DNA from: Rhizobiaceae bacterium
GTDB lineage: Bacteria > Pseudomonadota > Alphaproteobacteria > Rhizobiales > Rhizobiaceae
Assembly (NCBI GenBank): GCA_017643025.1
Contig: JAEPOG010000003.1
Location: 248,001 to 312,000, forward strand
Reading direction: 5' to 3'
Length of the DNA stretch: 64,000 nt
The position numbers and the translations under genes are program-made. Shown one piece after another: positions 52,765-61,981 of this stretch (positions are counted from its first letter, which is position 1; every line of letters begins with the position of its first letter). The notes under the pieces are model-generated. The model did not search any database. It was not told the origin of the DNA and saw nothing but the letters and a program-made list of their open reading frames with translations.

Positions 52765-53775
52765 ATGTCCATGCTCGCTCTGGCCGACATACTGGCCGCC
52801 AGCCGCACGATCTCCGGTGTGGCGGCGCGCACGCCACTGGTGCCATCGCCGCATCTGAGCGGGCTGGCAGGCCGCGACTTCCTGCTCAAGCTGGAGAACA
52901 CGCAGCCAATCGGTGCGTTCAAACTGCGCGGCGCGGTCAACGCTGTCTTCAACCTGCCTGATGGGACCGAGGGCGTCACTTGCTGCTCGACCGGCAATCA
53001 CGGCCGCGGCGTCGCCTATGCGGCGAGGGCCCGCGGCATGAAGGCGGTGATCTGCATGTCGTCTCTGGTGCCGCAGGCCAAGGTCGACGGCATCCGTGCG
53101 CTCGGCGCCGAGGTCCGCATCACCGGCAGGAGCCAGGACGACGCGCTGGCCGAGAGCCAACGACTGGCGGCAGAGGAGGGGCTGGTGGAGATATCGCCCT
53201 TCGACGATCCCCATGTCATCGCCGGGCAGGGCACCATCGGGCTTGAACTGCTTGAGGATCGCCCGGATCTTGAGGCGATCCTCGTGCCACTCTCAGGTGG
53301 TGGGCTGGCCGCGGGTGTCGCCGTTGCCGCCAAGGCGATCAGGCCTGACATCAGGGTGATCGGCATCACGATGGACCGCGGCGCGGCGATGTATGAATCG
53401 GTGCGCGCCGGCAAGCCCGTCGAGGTCGAGGAGGTCGCCAGCCTGGCGGATTCTCTGGGTGGCGGCATCGGCATGGCAAACCGTCTTTCCTTCCCGATTT
53501 GCCGCGATCTGATCGACGACTATGTGCTGGTGACGGAAGACGAAATCTACGACGCCATGCAGACGCTCTACTATGAGGAGCGCATGGTGGCCGAGGGCGC
53601 CAGCGCAGTCGGCGTCGCAGCACTCAAGGCGGGCAAGCTGCCGGACATCGACGGTCCGATTGCCACCATCGTCACCGGCCGCAATGTCGACATGCGCGTC
53701 TTCACCGACATCATGAACGGCCGCAACGTCTCGCTGGGCGATCTCGAACTTAAAGGCCGCGCCTATGCCGCGTGA
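52765..53775 (+). CDS. eutB: hydroxyectoine utilization dehydratase EutB-like
   Basis: The 336-residue PLP enzyme is a threonine/serine dehydratase-fold protein. The PLP lysine is in IGAFKLRGAVNAVF, with CSTGNHGRGVAYAARARG and LSGGGLAAGVAVAAKA as further motifs. EutB proteins are thought to act in conversion of 5-hydroxyectoine to ectoine. The ATG at 52765 was chosen because it begins the conserved N-terminus. It overlaps eutC by 11 bp. Confidence 0.88.
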   Translation: MSMLALADILAASRTISGVAARTPLVPSPHLSGLAGRDFLLKLENTQPIGAFKLRGAVNAVFNLPDGTEGVTCCSTGNHGRGVAYAARARGMKAVICMSSLVPQAKVDGIRALGAEVRITGRSQDDALAESQRLAAEEGLVEISPFDDPHVIAGQGTIGLELLEDRPDLEAILVPLSGGGLAAGVAVAAKAIRPDIRVIGITMDRGAAMYESVRAGKPVEVEEVASLADSLGGGIGMANRLSFPICRDLIDDYVLVTEDEIYDAMQTLYYEERMVAEGASAVGVAALKAGKLPDIDGPIATIVTGRNVDMRVFTDIMNGRNVSLGDLELKGRAYAA

Positions 53776-54757
53776 CATCAGGATCCTGACCGAGACCGAT
53801 TTGCGCAAGCTCGTGCGGCTCGATCTCGCCGCAATCGATACGGTAGAGAAGGCCTTCGCCGCGCTCGCCTCCGGCAAGGTGGTGATGCCGCCGATCCTGT
53901 CCATGGCGATTCCGGAGGCCAATGGCGAGGTCGACGTAAAGACAGCCTATATTCCGGGCTTCGACGGCTTCGCCATCAAGGTCAGCCCCGGCTTCTTCGA
54001 CAATCCGAAACTCGGCCTGCCCAGCCTCAACGGGCTGATGATCCTGTTCTCGGCAAAGACCGGCTTGGTAGAGGCGCTGCTGCTCGACAATGGCTATCTT
54101 ACGGATGTGCGCACCGCCGCAGCCGGTGCCGTTGCTGCCCGTCACCTCGCTCCATCGCATATTGAGACAGCCGGCGTTATGGGCACCGGCGTGCAGGCGC
54201 GCCTGCAGATCGCCGCGGCGTCGCTGGTGCGTCCCCTCAAGCGGGTGCTCGTCTGGGGCCGCGACGGCGACAAGGCAACCAAATGCGCGCTGGATATCGC
54301 CGCAGAACTTGGCATTGCAGCCGAGCCGGTGTCGGACCCCGCGCGGCTGGTGGCCGAGAGCCAGCTGGTCATCACCACCACGCCCGCCGAAGAGCCGATC
54401 CTTGAGGCTGACTGGCTGCACCCGGGATTGCACGTCACCGCCATGGGGTCCGACCAGGCCGGCAAGAACGAAATCGAGCCAGTCGCGCTGGCTAGGGCCG
54501 ATCTCTACGTCGCCGACCGCGTGAGCCAGACCGAGATACTGGGCGAGCTGCGCAGCGCCATCGCCGCTGGCGTGTGGAGGGGCGGCACGCCGCCGGAACT
54601 TGGTGAAGTCGTCACCGGTGCCAATCCCGGCCGCACAAGCGATGACCAGGTCACCATCTGCGATCTCACCGGCACCGGCGCGCAGGACACGGCCATTGCG
54701 ACCCATGCCGTCGCGGCGGCCGCCAGGGCTGGCGCCGGTACGTCGATTGCGGCATGA
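53765..54757 (+). CDS. eutC: ectoine utilization protein EutC (ornithine cyclodeaminase-like)
   Basis: The 330-residue protein has an ornithine cyclodeaminase fold: YIPGFDGFAIKVSPGFFDNP, DNGYLTDVRTAAAGAVAARHLAP and VMGTGVQARLQIAA (NAD-binding). EutB and EutC work together in hydroxyectoine use. It overlaps eutB and lies 7 bp before the regulator gene. Confidence 0.88.
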   Translation: MPRDIRILTETDLRKLVRLDLAAIDTVEKAFAALASGKVVMPPILSMAIPEANGEVDVKTAYIPGFDGFAIKVSPGFFDNPKLGLPSLNGLMILFSAKTGLVEALLLDNGYLTDVRTAAAGAVAARHLAPSHIETAGVMGTGVQARLQIAAASLVRPLKRVLVWGRDGDKATKCALDIAAELGIAAEPVSDPARLVAESQLVITTTPAEEPILEADWLHPGLHVTAMGSDQAGKNEIEPVALARADLYVADRVSQTEILGELRSAIAAGVWRGGTPPELGEVVTGANPGRTSDDQVTICDLTGTGAQDTAIATHAVAAAARAGAGTSIAA

Positions 54758-54764
54758 CCGGACC

Positions 54765-55256
54765 ATGCTCAAGCTCGACGACCGCGATCTCAAGATACTT
54801 GCCATATTGAGCCAGGAGGGCCGCCTTTCGAAGGCCGAACTGGCGAAGCGCGTGAACCTCTCCGCCGCGCCCTGCTGGGAACGGCTGAAGCGGCTCGAAG
54901 AGGCCGGCATCATCGCCGGCTATCACGCCGAGATCGCGCTGAAGAAGGTGGCGCCGCATGTCGTTGTGTTCATGGCGGTTGAACTGGAAAGTCATCGCGC
55001 GGAGGATTTCCAGGCCTTCGAACGCGCCGTCCAGCCTCTCGACGAGATCGTCGCCTGCTGGGCTGTCGGCGGCGGCTTCGACTATATCCTGCAGGTCGTG
55101 ACGACGGACATCGACGCCTATCAGCGCCTCGTGGATCACCTGCTCGAGGCCCGCGTTGGACTAGCCCGCTACTTCTCCTATGTGATGACCAAACCTGTGA
55201 AACGAACCCACGCGTTGCCGCTGGAGTTGCTCACTGCGGGCCGCGCCAAGGAATGA
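54765..55256 (+). CDS. doeX: Lrp/AsnC-family regulator DoeX-like
   Basis: The 163-residue protein has the Lrp layout: helix-turn-helix (LDDRDLKILAILSQEGRLSKAEL, then LSAAPCWERLKRLEEAG) and RAM domain (CWAVGGGFDYILQVVTTDID). It lies inside the ectoine operon, as DoeX does elsewhere, and probably responds to a pathway intermediate. A 113-bp gap follows before the aldehyde dehydrogenase. Confidence 0.9.
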   Translation: MLKLDDRDLKILAILSQEGRLSKAELAKRVNLSAAPCWERLKRLEEAGIIAGYHAEIALKKVAPHVVVFMAVELESHRAEDFQAFERAVQPLDEIVACWAVGGGFDYILQVVTTDIDAYQRLVDHLLEARVGLARYFSYVMTKPVKRTHALPLELLTAGRAKE

Positions 55257-55369
55257 TCGGCTGCGGCCACCCAATACGGAAGAACCTTCGGCTCGAAGGC
55301 TGGACTTCGAAAACTTGTTTGGGATCGATTGCGAAATAGTGGCGGCGCGCAAACGAGGAGCCGAACGCC

Positions 55370-56854
55370 ATGCCATCGCTCGCCATTCTCCAGAAGACCG
55401 ACCTCTCTGTACTGGACGATCCGCGGCTGTTCCGCGAGTTCGCCTATATCGACGGCGCCTGGACTACCGGCTCCGGCGGCGAGAGCATCGACGTCACTGA
55501 TCCGGCTGATGGAACGCGCGTCGGCTCGGTGCCGGCGCTGACGGCCGACGACACGGACGCCGCGATAAAGGCAGCGCACCGCGCCTTCGTCGGCTGGTCG
55601 GCTCTGCTGCCGCTGGAGCGGCGGCGCGTGCTGAAACGTTGGTACGAACTCGTTACCGAAGCCAAGGAGGACCTCGCCCGCCTGATGGTGCAGGAGCAGG
55701 GAAAGCCGCTTTCGGAAGCGCGCGGCGAGATCGACTACGCCGCCTCCTTCATCGACTTTTATGCCGATGAGGCAATCCGCCTGAATGTCGAGAACGTCAC
55801 CTCGCACCTGCCCGAAGCCGAGATGCGCGTGATGCGCCAGCCGGTCGGTGTGGCCGCACTTGTGACGCCGTGGAACTTCCCTGCTGCCATGCTGACGCGC
55901 AAGGCCGCCGCGGCGCTCGCCGCCGGCTGCACGGTCGTCGCGCATCCCTCGTCGGAGACGCCCTTCTCGGCGCTGGCGCTCGCCGAACTCGCGGAGCGCG
56001 CTGGCATGCCCGCCGGCGTTTTCAACGTGCTGACCGGCAGCGCACGCACGGTCGTCGGCGCGATGACCGCCTCGCCGCTGGTGCGCGCAGTGTCCTTCAC
56101 GGGCTCCACGGAGGTGGGACGCATTCTCTATGAGCAGTCCGCGCCGACCATCAAGCGCCTGATCATGGAGCTTGGCGGCCACGCGCCGTTCATCGCCTTC
56201 GCCGATTGCGATTTCGATCGCGCCGTCGATCGGGCGGTCTCTGCCAAGTTCGCCACCTCGGGGCAGGACTGCCTCGCGGCCAACCGTTTCTACATCGAGC
56301 GTCCGATCTATGAGCGGTTCGTGCAGGCCTTTGCCGAGCGCGTGCACGCCATGGCCGTCGGCGCCGGCATGTCCGATCCTGACATCGGCCCGCTCATCAA
56401 CGGGCGCGCTGTCGCCAAGCAGCAGGCGCATGTCGCCGACGCGCTGGAACGTGGAGCGCGCTTGGTGACCGGAGGCAAGGTCCACAGGGCCGGCCCGAAT
56501 TTCTTCGAACCGACAGTGCTTGCCGATGTTCCCGAACAGGCTGCGATCTTTCACGAGGAGACTTTTGGACCGGTCGCGGCTTTCGCACCCTTCGATAATG
56601 AGGCTGAGGTGCTGGCCCGCGCCAACGAAACCGAGACAGGGCTGGTCGCTTATCTGCACACCTCCGATCCGGCGCGCATCGCGCGTCTCAGCCGCGGGCT
56701 GGAATTCGGCATGGTGGCGGTCAACCGCACCAAGATTACAGGCGCGCCGGTGCCCTTCGGTGGTGTGAAGCAGGCAGGTCTGGCGCGCGAAGGCTCGCGT
56801 CACGGCATGGAAGCCTATACCGACCTCAAATATGTCTGTGCCGACATAGGCTGA
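55370..56854 (+). CDS. doeC: aldehyde dehydrogenase, probable DoeC
   Basis: The 494-residue NAD(P)-dependent aldehyde dehydrogenase has VTPWNFPAAML, FTGSTEVGRILYEQS, LELGGHAPFI (catalytic Glu) and SGQDCLAANRFY (catalytic Cys). By sequence it is closest to succinate-semialdehyde dehydrogenases. In this locus it should oxidise aspartate semialdehyde to aspartate (DoeC). The ATG follows GAGGAGCCGAACGCC. Confidence 0.87.
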   Translation: MPSLAILQKTDLSVLDDPRLFREFAYIDGAWTTGSGGESIDVTDPADGTRVGSVPALTADDTDAAIKAAHRAFVGWSALLPLERRRVLKRWYELVTEAKEDLARLMVQEQGKPLSEARGEIDYAASFIDFYADEAIRLNVENVTSHLPEAEMRVMRQPVGVAALVTPWNFPAAMLTRKAAAALAAGCTVVAHPSSETPFSALALAELAERAGMPAGVFNVLTGSARTVVGAMTASPLVRAVSFTGSTEVGRILYEQSAPTIKRLIMELGGHAPFIAFADCDFDRAVDRAVSAKFATSGQDCLAANRFYIERPIYERFVQAFAERVHAMAVGAGMSDPDIGPLINGRAVAKQQAHVADALERGARLVTGGKVHRAGPNFFEPTVLADVPEQAAIFHEETFGPVAAFAPFDNEAEVLARANETETGLVAYLHTSDPARIARLSRGLEFGMVAVNRTKITGAPVPFGGVKQAGLAREGSRHGMEAYTDLKYVCADIG

Positions 56855-56863
56855 GGAACGCCG

Positions 56864-58009
56864 GTGTTCGAGAACCCGTTCGACGATGCTGAACTGGCTA
56901 CGCGCGCAGCTCGCCTGCGGCAGCGCATGGCGGAGCGCCAACTCGACGTCGCGCTGATCTCGACGCCGGAGAACGTGTTCTACTTCACCGGCCTCGACCA
57001 TTGGGGTTATTTCGCCCCGCATCTGCTGATCGTACCGGCCGACGGCGAGATGGTGTTGATCACCCGCGCCATGGAGCGCGTGTCGATTGAAAAGCAGGTA
57101 CGAAATGCCGCCTTCCGCGGCCACGCCGACACTGAGACCGCCGCCGATCTCGGCGGGCGCATCCTGACGGAAATCATGCCGAGCCGTGTCGGCATAGAGA
57201 GCTGGTCGGCGGGCTTGAGCCACGGCTTTGCGCACAAGCTGCGAGAGGCCGTGGCGAACGCCGAGTTGATCGACATCACCGGCATGGCCGACGCGCTTCG
57301 GCTGGTGAAGTCGCCGGCGGAGCAAACGCTCATGCGCCGTGCGGCGAAGGTAACGGACGCCGCTACCGCCGCGGCGATCGACGCCATTCGCGACGGCGCG
57401 CCGGAGCGCGAGGTCGCGGCCGAATGCGTCGCTGCCATGATCCGCGCCGGCGGCGATCCGGTCGGCTTCGGCCCGTTCATCCGGCCTGGCAGCCGCCTCG
57501 GCGAAGAGCATGGCACGACGGGCGACGGCGCATTCAAGGCAGGCGAGCCGGTGTTCCTAGAACTTTCCGGCTGTGTGCGCCGCTACCATGCGCCTATAGG
57601 CCGGCTCGTGCATCTGGGGGGCATTAGGGACAAAGACGCCGCAATGGCCGAAACCGTGAAAAGGGCCTTCGATGCGGTAGTCGCGGCGTTGCAGCCCGGC
57701 ACGACAGCCGGCGCCGTCTATCAGGCCTGGCAGGACGTCGTGGACGCGGCCGGACTTTCGCACTACCGCCGTCACCATTGCGGCTATCTGGTCGGCATCG
57801 GCATTCCGCCCTCATGGGTGGGCGGCAGCCGCGTCACCGGCCTGCGCGCCGGCTCCGATCTCGTGATCGAAGCCGGCATGAGCTTCCACGTCCTGTCCTG
57901 GCTGATGGGCACGGGGCACGGCGACTATTTTATGTCCAATCCGGTTCTCCTCACGGAGACCGGCGCAGAAATCCTGACCGAAACGCCTTTCGGTCCGATC
58001 GTTAAGTAG
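56864..58009 (+). CDS. second M24 peptidase-fold protein (DoeA/Xaa-Pro family)
   Basis: The 381-residue protein starts at a GTG after GAGGAACGCCG. It shares the M24 fold with DoeA (ISTPENVFYFTGLDHWGYF, ELSGCVRRYHAPIGRLVHLG, RRHHCGYLVGIGIPPSWVGGS) and the same RYHAP replacement in the metal site. It could hydrolyse a related compound, such as hydroxyectoine-derived or acyl-diaminobutyrate intermediates, or duplicate DoeA. Substrate is unknown. Confidence 0.85.
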   Translation: MFENPFDDAELATRAARLRQRMAERQLDVALISTPENVFYFTGLDHWGYFAPHLLIVPADGEMVLITRAMERVSIEKQVRNAAFRGHADTETAADLGGRILTEIMPSRVGIESWSAGLSHGFAHKLREAVANAELIDITGMADALRLVKSPAEQTLMRRAAKVTDAATAAAIDAIRDGAPEREVAAECVAAMIRAGGDPVGFGPFIRPGSRLGEEHGTTGDGAFKAGEPVFLELSGCVRRYHAPIGRLVHLGGIRDKDAAMAETVKRAFDAVVAALQPGTTAGAVYQAWQDVVDAAGLSHYRRHHCGYLVGIGIPPSWVGGSRVTGLRAGSDLVIEAGMSFHVLSWLMGTGHGDYFMSNPVLLTETGAEILTETPFGPIVK

Positions 58010-58019
58010 GAGAAAGCCG

Positions 58020-59390
58020 ATGTTGACCAACGACGTCCTCGACCGCTGGGACCGCGAGAATTTCTTTCATCCCTCGACCCATCTCGCGCAGTTCGCGCGC
58101 GGCGACGCGCCGAGCCGCATCGTCACCGGCGGCAGCGGCGTCCACATCGAGGACCGCGACGGCAACCGCCTGCTCGACGCCTTCGCCGGGCTCTACTGCG
58201 TCAATGTCGGCTACGGCCGCAAGGAGATCGCCGAGGCGATAGCAGATCAGGCGAAGGAGCTGGCCTACTACCATTCCTATGTCGGCCACGGCACGGAAGC
58301 ATCGATCACACTTGCCCAGATGGTGCTGGAGCGCGCGCCCAAGGGCATGTCCAAAGTCTATTTCGGCCTCGGCGGGTCCGACGCCAACGAGACCAACGTC
58401 AAGCTGGTCTGGTACTACAACAACATTCTCGGCCGGCCGGAAAAGAAGAAGATCATCTCGCGCTGGCGAGGCTATCACGGCTCGGGTCTGGTCACCGGTT
58501 CGCTGACCGGACTGAAGCTCTTCCATGACAAGTTCGATCTGCCTGTCGACCGCATCCTGCACACCGAGGCGCCCTACTACTACCGCCGCCCGGACCCCGG
58601 TATGAGCGAGGCCGGTTTCGTCGCCTACTGTGTCGACGAACTGGAGAAGCTCATCGCCCGCGAGGGCGCAGACACCATCGCCGCCTTCATCGGCGAGCCA
58701 GTGCTCGGCACTGGCGGCATCGTGCCGCCGCCGGCAGGCTATTGGCAGGCGATCCAGAAGGTGCTCGACAGGCACGACATCCTGCTGATCGCCGACGAGG
58801 TGGTCACCGGCTTCGGCCGGCTCGGCTCGATGTTCGGCTCCGATCACTACGGAATGAAGCCTGACATCATCACAATCGCCAAGGGCCTGACCTCGGCCTA
58901 TGCGCCGCTCTCCGGATCCATCGTCGGCGACAAGGTGTGGAAGGTGCTGGAGCAGGGCACCGACGAGAACGGCCCGATCGGCCATGGCTGGACCTATTCC
59001 GCGCATCCGATCGGTGCGGCCGCCGGCGTCGCCAATCTCAAACTGATCGACAGCCTCGGCCTGGTGAAGAACGCCGGCGAGACGGGCGCCTATTTCAACA
59101 AGGCAATGAAGGATGCGCTGGGCGGCCACGCCCATGTCGGCGACGTGCGCGGCGAAGGACTGCTGTGCGCCGTGGAGTTCCTCGAGGATCGCGAGGCGCG
59201 CAGGTTCTACGACCCGGCGAAGAAGGTCGGGCCGCAGGTCGCGGCAGCGCTTCTCGGCCACGGTGTCATCGCGCGCGCCATGCCGCAGGGCGACATACTC
59301 GGCTTCGCTCCACCGCTCTGCCTGTCGCGCGAAGAAGCCGACGAGGTGGTCGGCAAGACCGCAAAGGCGGTGAAGGAAGTGCTGGGCTAG
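58020..59390 (+). CDS. doeD: class III aminotransferase, probable DoeD
   Basis: The 456-residue PLP aminotransferase has the family motifs FGLGGSDANETNVKLVWYYN, LLIADEVVTGFGRLGSMFG and the PLP lysine in IIIAKGLTSAYAPLSGS-like sequence (IAKGLTSAYAPL). In the ectoine locus it would transaminate L-2,4-diaminobutyrate to aspartate semialdehyde (DoeD). The ATG at 58020 follows AGGAGAAAGCCG. Its stop overlaps the phnM stop by 4 bp. Confidence 0.9.
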   Translation: MLTNDVLDRWDRENFFHPSTHLAQFARGDAPSRIVTGGSGVHIEDRDGNRLLDAFAGLYCVNVGYGRKEIAEAIADQAKELAYYHSYVGHGTEASITLAQMVLERAPKGMSKVYFGLGGSDANETNVKLVWYYNNILGRPEKKKIISRWRGYHGSGLVTGSLTGLKLFHDKFDLPVDRILHTEAPYYYRRPDPGMSEAGFVAYCVDELEKLIAREGADTIAAFIGEPVLGTGGIVPPPAGYWQAIQKVLDRHDILLIADEVVTGFGRLGSMFGSDHYGMKPDIITIAKGLTSAYAPLSGSIVGDKVWKVLEQGTDENGPIGHGWTYSAHPIGAAAGVANLKLIDSLGLVKNAGETGAYFNKAMKDALGGHAHVGDVRGEGLLCAVEFLEDREARRFYDPAKKVGPQVAAALLGHGVIARAMPQGDILGFAPPLCLSREEADEVVGKTAKAVKEVLG

Positions 59391-60526
59391 GCGACCCGCT
59401 TGCCTTCGCGCCACACGGCACGGACAACGGGAATGCCCTTGTCGATGTGAACACGGACGAGGTCCGCGCGGCGGCCGGCCTCGATCTTGCCGCGGTCGTC
59501 GAGACCGACGGTGCGCGCCGGCGTCGACGTCACCATGGCGATCGCCTGCGGCAGGCTTATCGTCTCCACCTGGTCGGCCAGCACGAAAGTTGCGTGCAGA
59601 AGGCTGAACGGGATGTAGTCGGACGAAAGCACGTCGAGAATGCCTGCCTCGGCTAGGTCGCGCGCCGCGATGTTGCCCGAGTGCGAACCGCCGCGCACCA
59701 GATTGGGCGCGCCCATCAGCACGCTCATGCCGGCCTCGTGTGACGCCCGCGCGGCCTCTACGGAAGTCGGGAACTCCGCCAGTCGAACACCCTCGGAGAT
59801 CGCTTCGCCGACATGGTCGAGCGTCGCGTCGTCATGGCTGGCGAGCGTCACACCCACCGATTGGCAGTGCTCGGCGATCACCTTGCGGTGCGGCGCCGAA
59901 TAGCGCTCCGACTGTTCCTTCCGCTTGGCGACATAGGCCTCGAAGGCTGCGTCCGACATGCCGCGCTTGGTCTTGTAGTAGAGCGTGTATTGCCCCATCG
60001 TCTGGAACTGGCGCTGGCCCGGCGCATGGTCCATCAGCGATGCCAGCCGCACGCGGCGGTCGTCGCGAAACGCGTCGAACTCGTCCAGCACGTCGGGCGC
60101 GGACACCTCGCAGCGCAGATGGATGAAGTGTTCGGCGCGCAGCCGGCCTTCATCCTGCGCCACTTCGAGCGCATCGGCCAGCAGCCGCATCTCGCCCGGC
60201 CCGAACCCGCCGTCCTCGTCCGAACCCATGCGCAGGCAGTCGAAGACGGTGGTGATGCCCGAGGTCGCGATCTGTCCGTCATGCGCCTGGATAGCGGCGA
60301 CCGCGTTCCAGCGAACGCCCGGCCGCGGCGAATAGTGGCCCTCGAGATGGTCGGTATGGAGCTCGACCAGACCGGGGATGAGATAGTCGCCCTCGAAATC
60401 TTCGCCGACCGCCGATGCGCCGGTTCCGAAGTCGCCGATCATGCCGCCGCTGATATTCAGCGAGCCGGAGACGACTTCGTCCCCGAGCACGATCCTCGCG
60501 TTGCGGATGGCGGTTTCGGCAGGCAT
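59387..60526 (-). CDS. phnM: alpha-D-ribose 1-methylphosphonate 5-triphosphate diphosphatase PhnM
   Basis: PhnM hydrolyses the triphosphate intermediate of the C-P lyase pathway. The 379-residue amidohydrolase-fold protein has GLVELHTDHLEGHY, FHLRCEVSAPDV-like sequence (IHLRCEVSAPDV), TLASHDDATLDHV and LSSDYIPFSLLHA, all PhnM features. Other C-P lyase genes (phnGHIJKL) are not in this window but may lie to the right. Confidence 0.93.
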   Translation of the reverse strand: MPAETAIRNARIVLGDEVVSGSLNISGGMIGDFGTGASAVGEDFEGDYLIPGLVELHTDHLEGHYSPRPGVRWNAVAAIQAHDGQIATSGITTVFDCLRMGSDEDGGFGPGEMRLLADALEVAQDEGRLRAEHFIHLRCEVSAPDVLDEFDAFRDDRRVRLASLMDHAPGQRQFQTMGQYTLYYKTKRGMSDAAFEAYVAKRKEQSERYSAPHRKVIAEHCQSVGVTLASHDDATLDHVGEAISEGVRLAEFPTSVEAARASHEAGMSVLMGAPNLVRGGSHSGNIAARDLAEAGILDVLSSDYIPFSLLHATFVLADQVETISLPQAIAMVTSTPARTVGLDDRGKIEAGRRADLVRVHIDKGIPVVRAVWREGKRVA

Positions 60527-60625
60527 TTCTCTAGGCTTTCTTCGGTCTGCGGGCGGCGGTCAGGGCGCCGCCATAAGCGATTTGCGTGACAATTTCACGA
60601 TGGCGGTCAAATCGGCGGCGGATGG

Positions 60626-61981
60626 TTACACGCTCTTGCCATGCCGCTGGTTGCCGATCAATTGCGTTCTGAGCCAGCCCGAGAACATGTCCATTGCCGA
60701 CACCATGATCAGCACCAGTACAACGTAATAGGTGACCTCCTCCCAGTCCTTCTGCGTCTGGATCGCCTGTGTCAGCAGCAGGCCGATGCCGCCGCCGACC
60801 AGCGCGCCGATCACCGTCGCCGAACGCGTGTTCGATTCCAGGTAGTAGAGCATTTGGCTGAGTATCACGGGCGACACCTGCGGGATCACGCCGAACCGGC
60901 ACTGCTGCAGCGTATTCGCTCCCGTTGAGCGCACGCCTTCGATCTGCTTCTTGTCGACATTCTCCAGCGCTTCGGAGAACAGCTTGCCGAAGGTGCCGGT
61001 GTCGGTGATCAGCATCGCCAGCGAACCGGTGAGTGGGCCCGGCCCGAAGGCGCGCGACAGGATGATCGTCCAGATCAGTCCGTCTAGGCCGCGCAGGAAG
61101 TCGAAAAGCCGGCGCACGCCGAAGCGCGCTAGCAGGGATACGGAGAAGTTGCGGGCGGCGAGGAACGCGAGCGGCAGGGCCACGATCGCTGCGCCGAACG
61201 TCCCGAGGAACGCCATCAGGATCGTCTCGAAGATCGCCCACGCGACGTCTGAGTGCCGCCACATGGCGTTGCCCCAGAAGTCGGACAGCATGGCCGAGAG
61301 GTTGGTCTGCCCCTCTCGTATCTGCTCGCCAGAAACGACCGAAGAGGCCAGTTCGCCCCAGCTCATGTAGTGAAACGGGCTGTCCAGCGTGAAGAAGAAC
61401 AGCTCCCAACCGCCGAAATAGCGGAACACTTCGGACCGGTTGCGAGTCACGCTCATGCGCGCGGCGGGACTGGTGATCGAAACACGCGAGTTCGACGCAT
61501 TCACCCACTCTGCCGGCAGCCCCAGCGGCACCGACAGCTCGATGCCGCCGTCGCCGCGGACGATCTCGACAGTCCCGACGTTCGGAACCCCGTAGAAGAG
61601 TGTGTCTCCCTCGAAGCGAACCTCATGTCCGTTGCCAAGGTCGACGACGGTCGCGTCGCCCTGCCTGCTCACCCATGCCGGCCAGGCGTTGCCGGGATAG
61701 GTGCCCTTGTTTTCGCCCTCGATGGCGACAGTCATGTCGCCCGACCTGTTGTCGCGCGTGACATGAACCTTGTGGCTGACGGTATCAGCCAACAGTATCT
61801 GCGCGTTGTCGACGCGTGCGCGCTGCAGCAACTCCGGCACGTTGAAGGCAAAGGCGATGTAGACGAGATAGGCCAGGATCATCGCCGGCACGAGCAGCGC
61901 CCAGCGGCGCTTGCGCGCAAATCCGTCTACGGCCGCGCGCCGGATGGCTCCGATGTCGCCGAGGGAGGATACGATCGCCAT
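60626..61981 (-). CDS. phnE: phosphonate ABC permease PhnE (long form)
   Basis: The 451-residue protein has the PhnE membrane domain in its C-terminal half (about 250-445) with the loop EGVRSTGANTLQQCRFGVIPQVSP and VIGALVGGGIGLLLTQ. A non-cytoplasmic insert of about 150 residues follows the first membrane segment, which standard PhnE lacks. The ATG overlaps the stop of the first phnE by one base (ATGA). Confidence 0.93.
   Translation of the reverse strand: MAIVSSLGDIGAIRRAAVDGFARKRRWALLVPAMILAYLVYIAFAFNVPELLQRARVDNAQILLADTVSHKVHVTRDNRSGDMTVAIEGENKGTYPGNAWPAWVSRQGDATVVDLGNGHEVRFEGDTLFYGVPNVGTVEIVRGDGGIELSVPLGLPAEWVNASNSRVSITSPAARMSVTRNRSEVFRYFGGWELFFFTLDSPFHYMSWGELASSVVSGEQIREGQTNLSAMLSDFWGNAMWRHSDVAWAIFETILMAFLGTFGAAIVALPLAFLAARNFSVSLLARFGVRRLFDFLRGLDGLIWTIILSRAFGPGPLTGSLAMLITDTGTFGKLFSEALENVDKKQIEGVRSTGANTLQQCRFGVIPQVSPVILSQMLYYLESNTRSATVIGALVGGGIGLLLTQAIQTQKDWEEVTYYVVLVLIMVSAMDMFSGWLRTQLIGNQRHGKSV

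Noticed and set aside
55178..57511. A 777-codon minus-strand frame
   Set aside because: It is the mirror of the aldehyde dehydrogenase and M24 genes, with the odd composition typical of antisense frames in high-GC DNA.
58002..59414. A 470-codon minus-strand frame opposite the aminotransferase
   Set aside because: Antisense shadow; the plus-strand frame has the complete PLP enzyme motifs.
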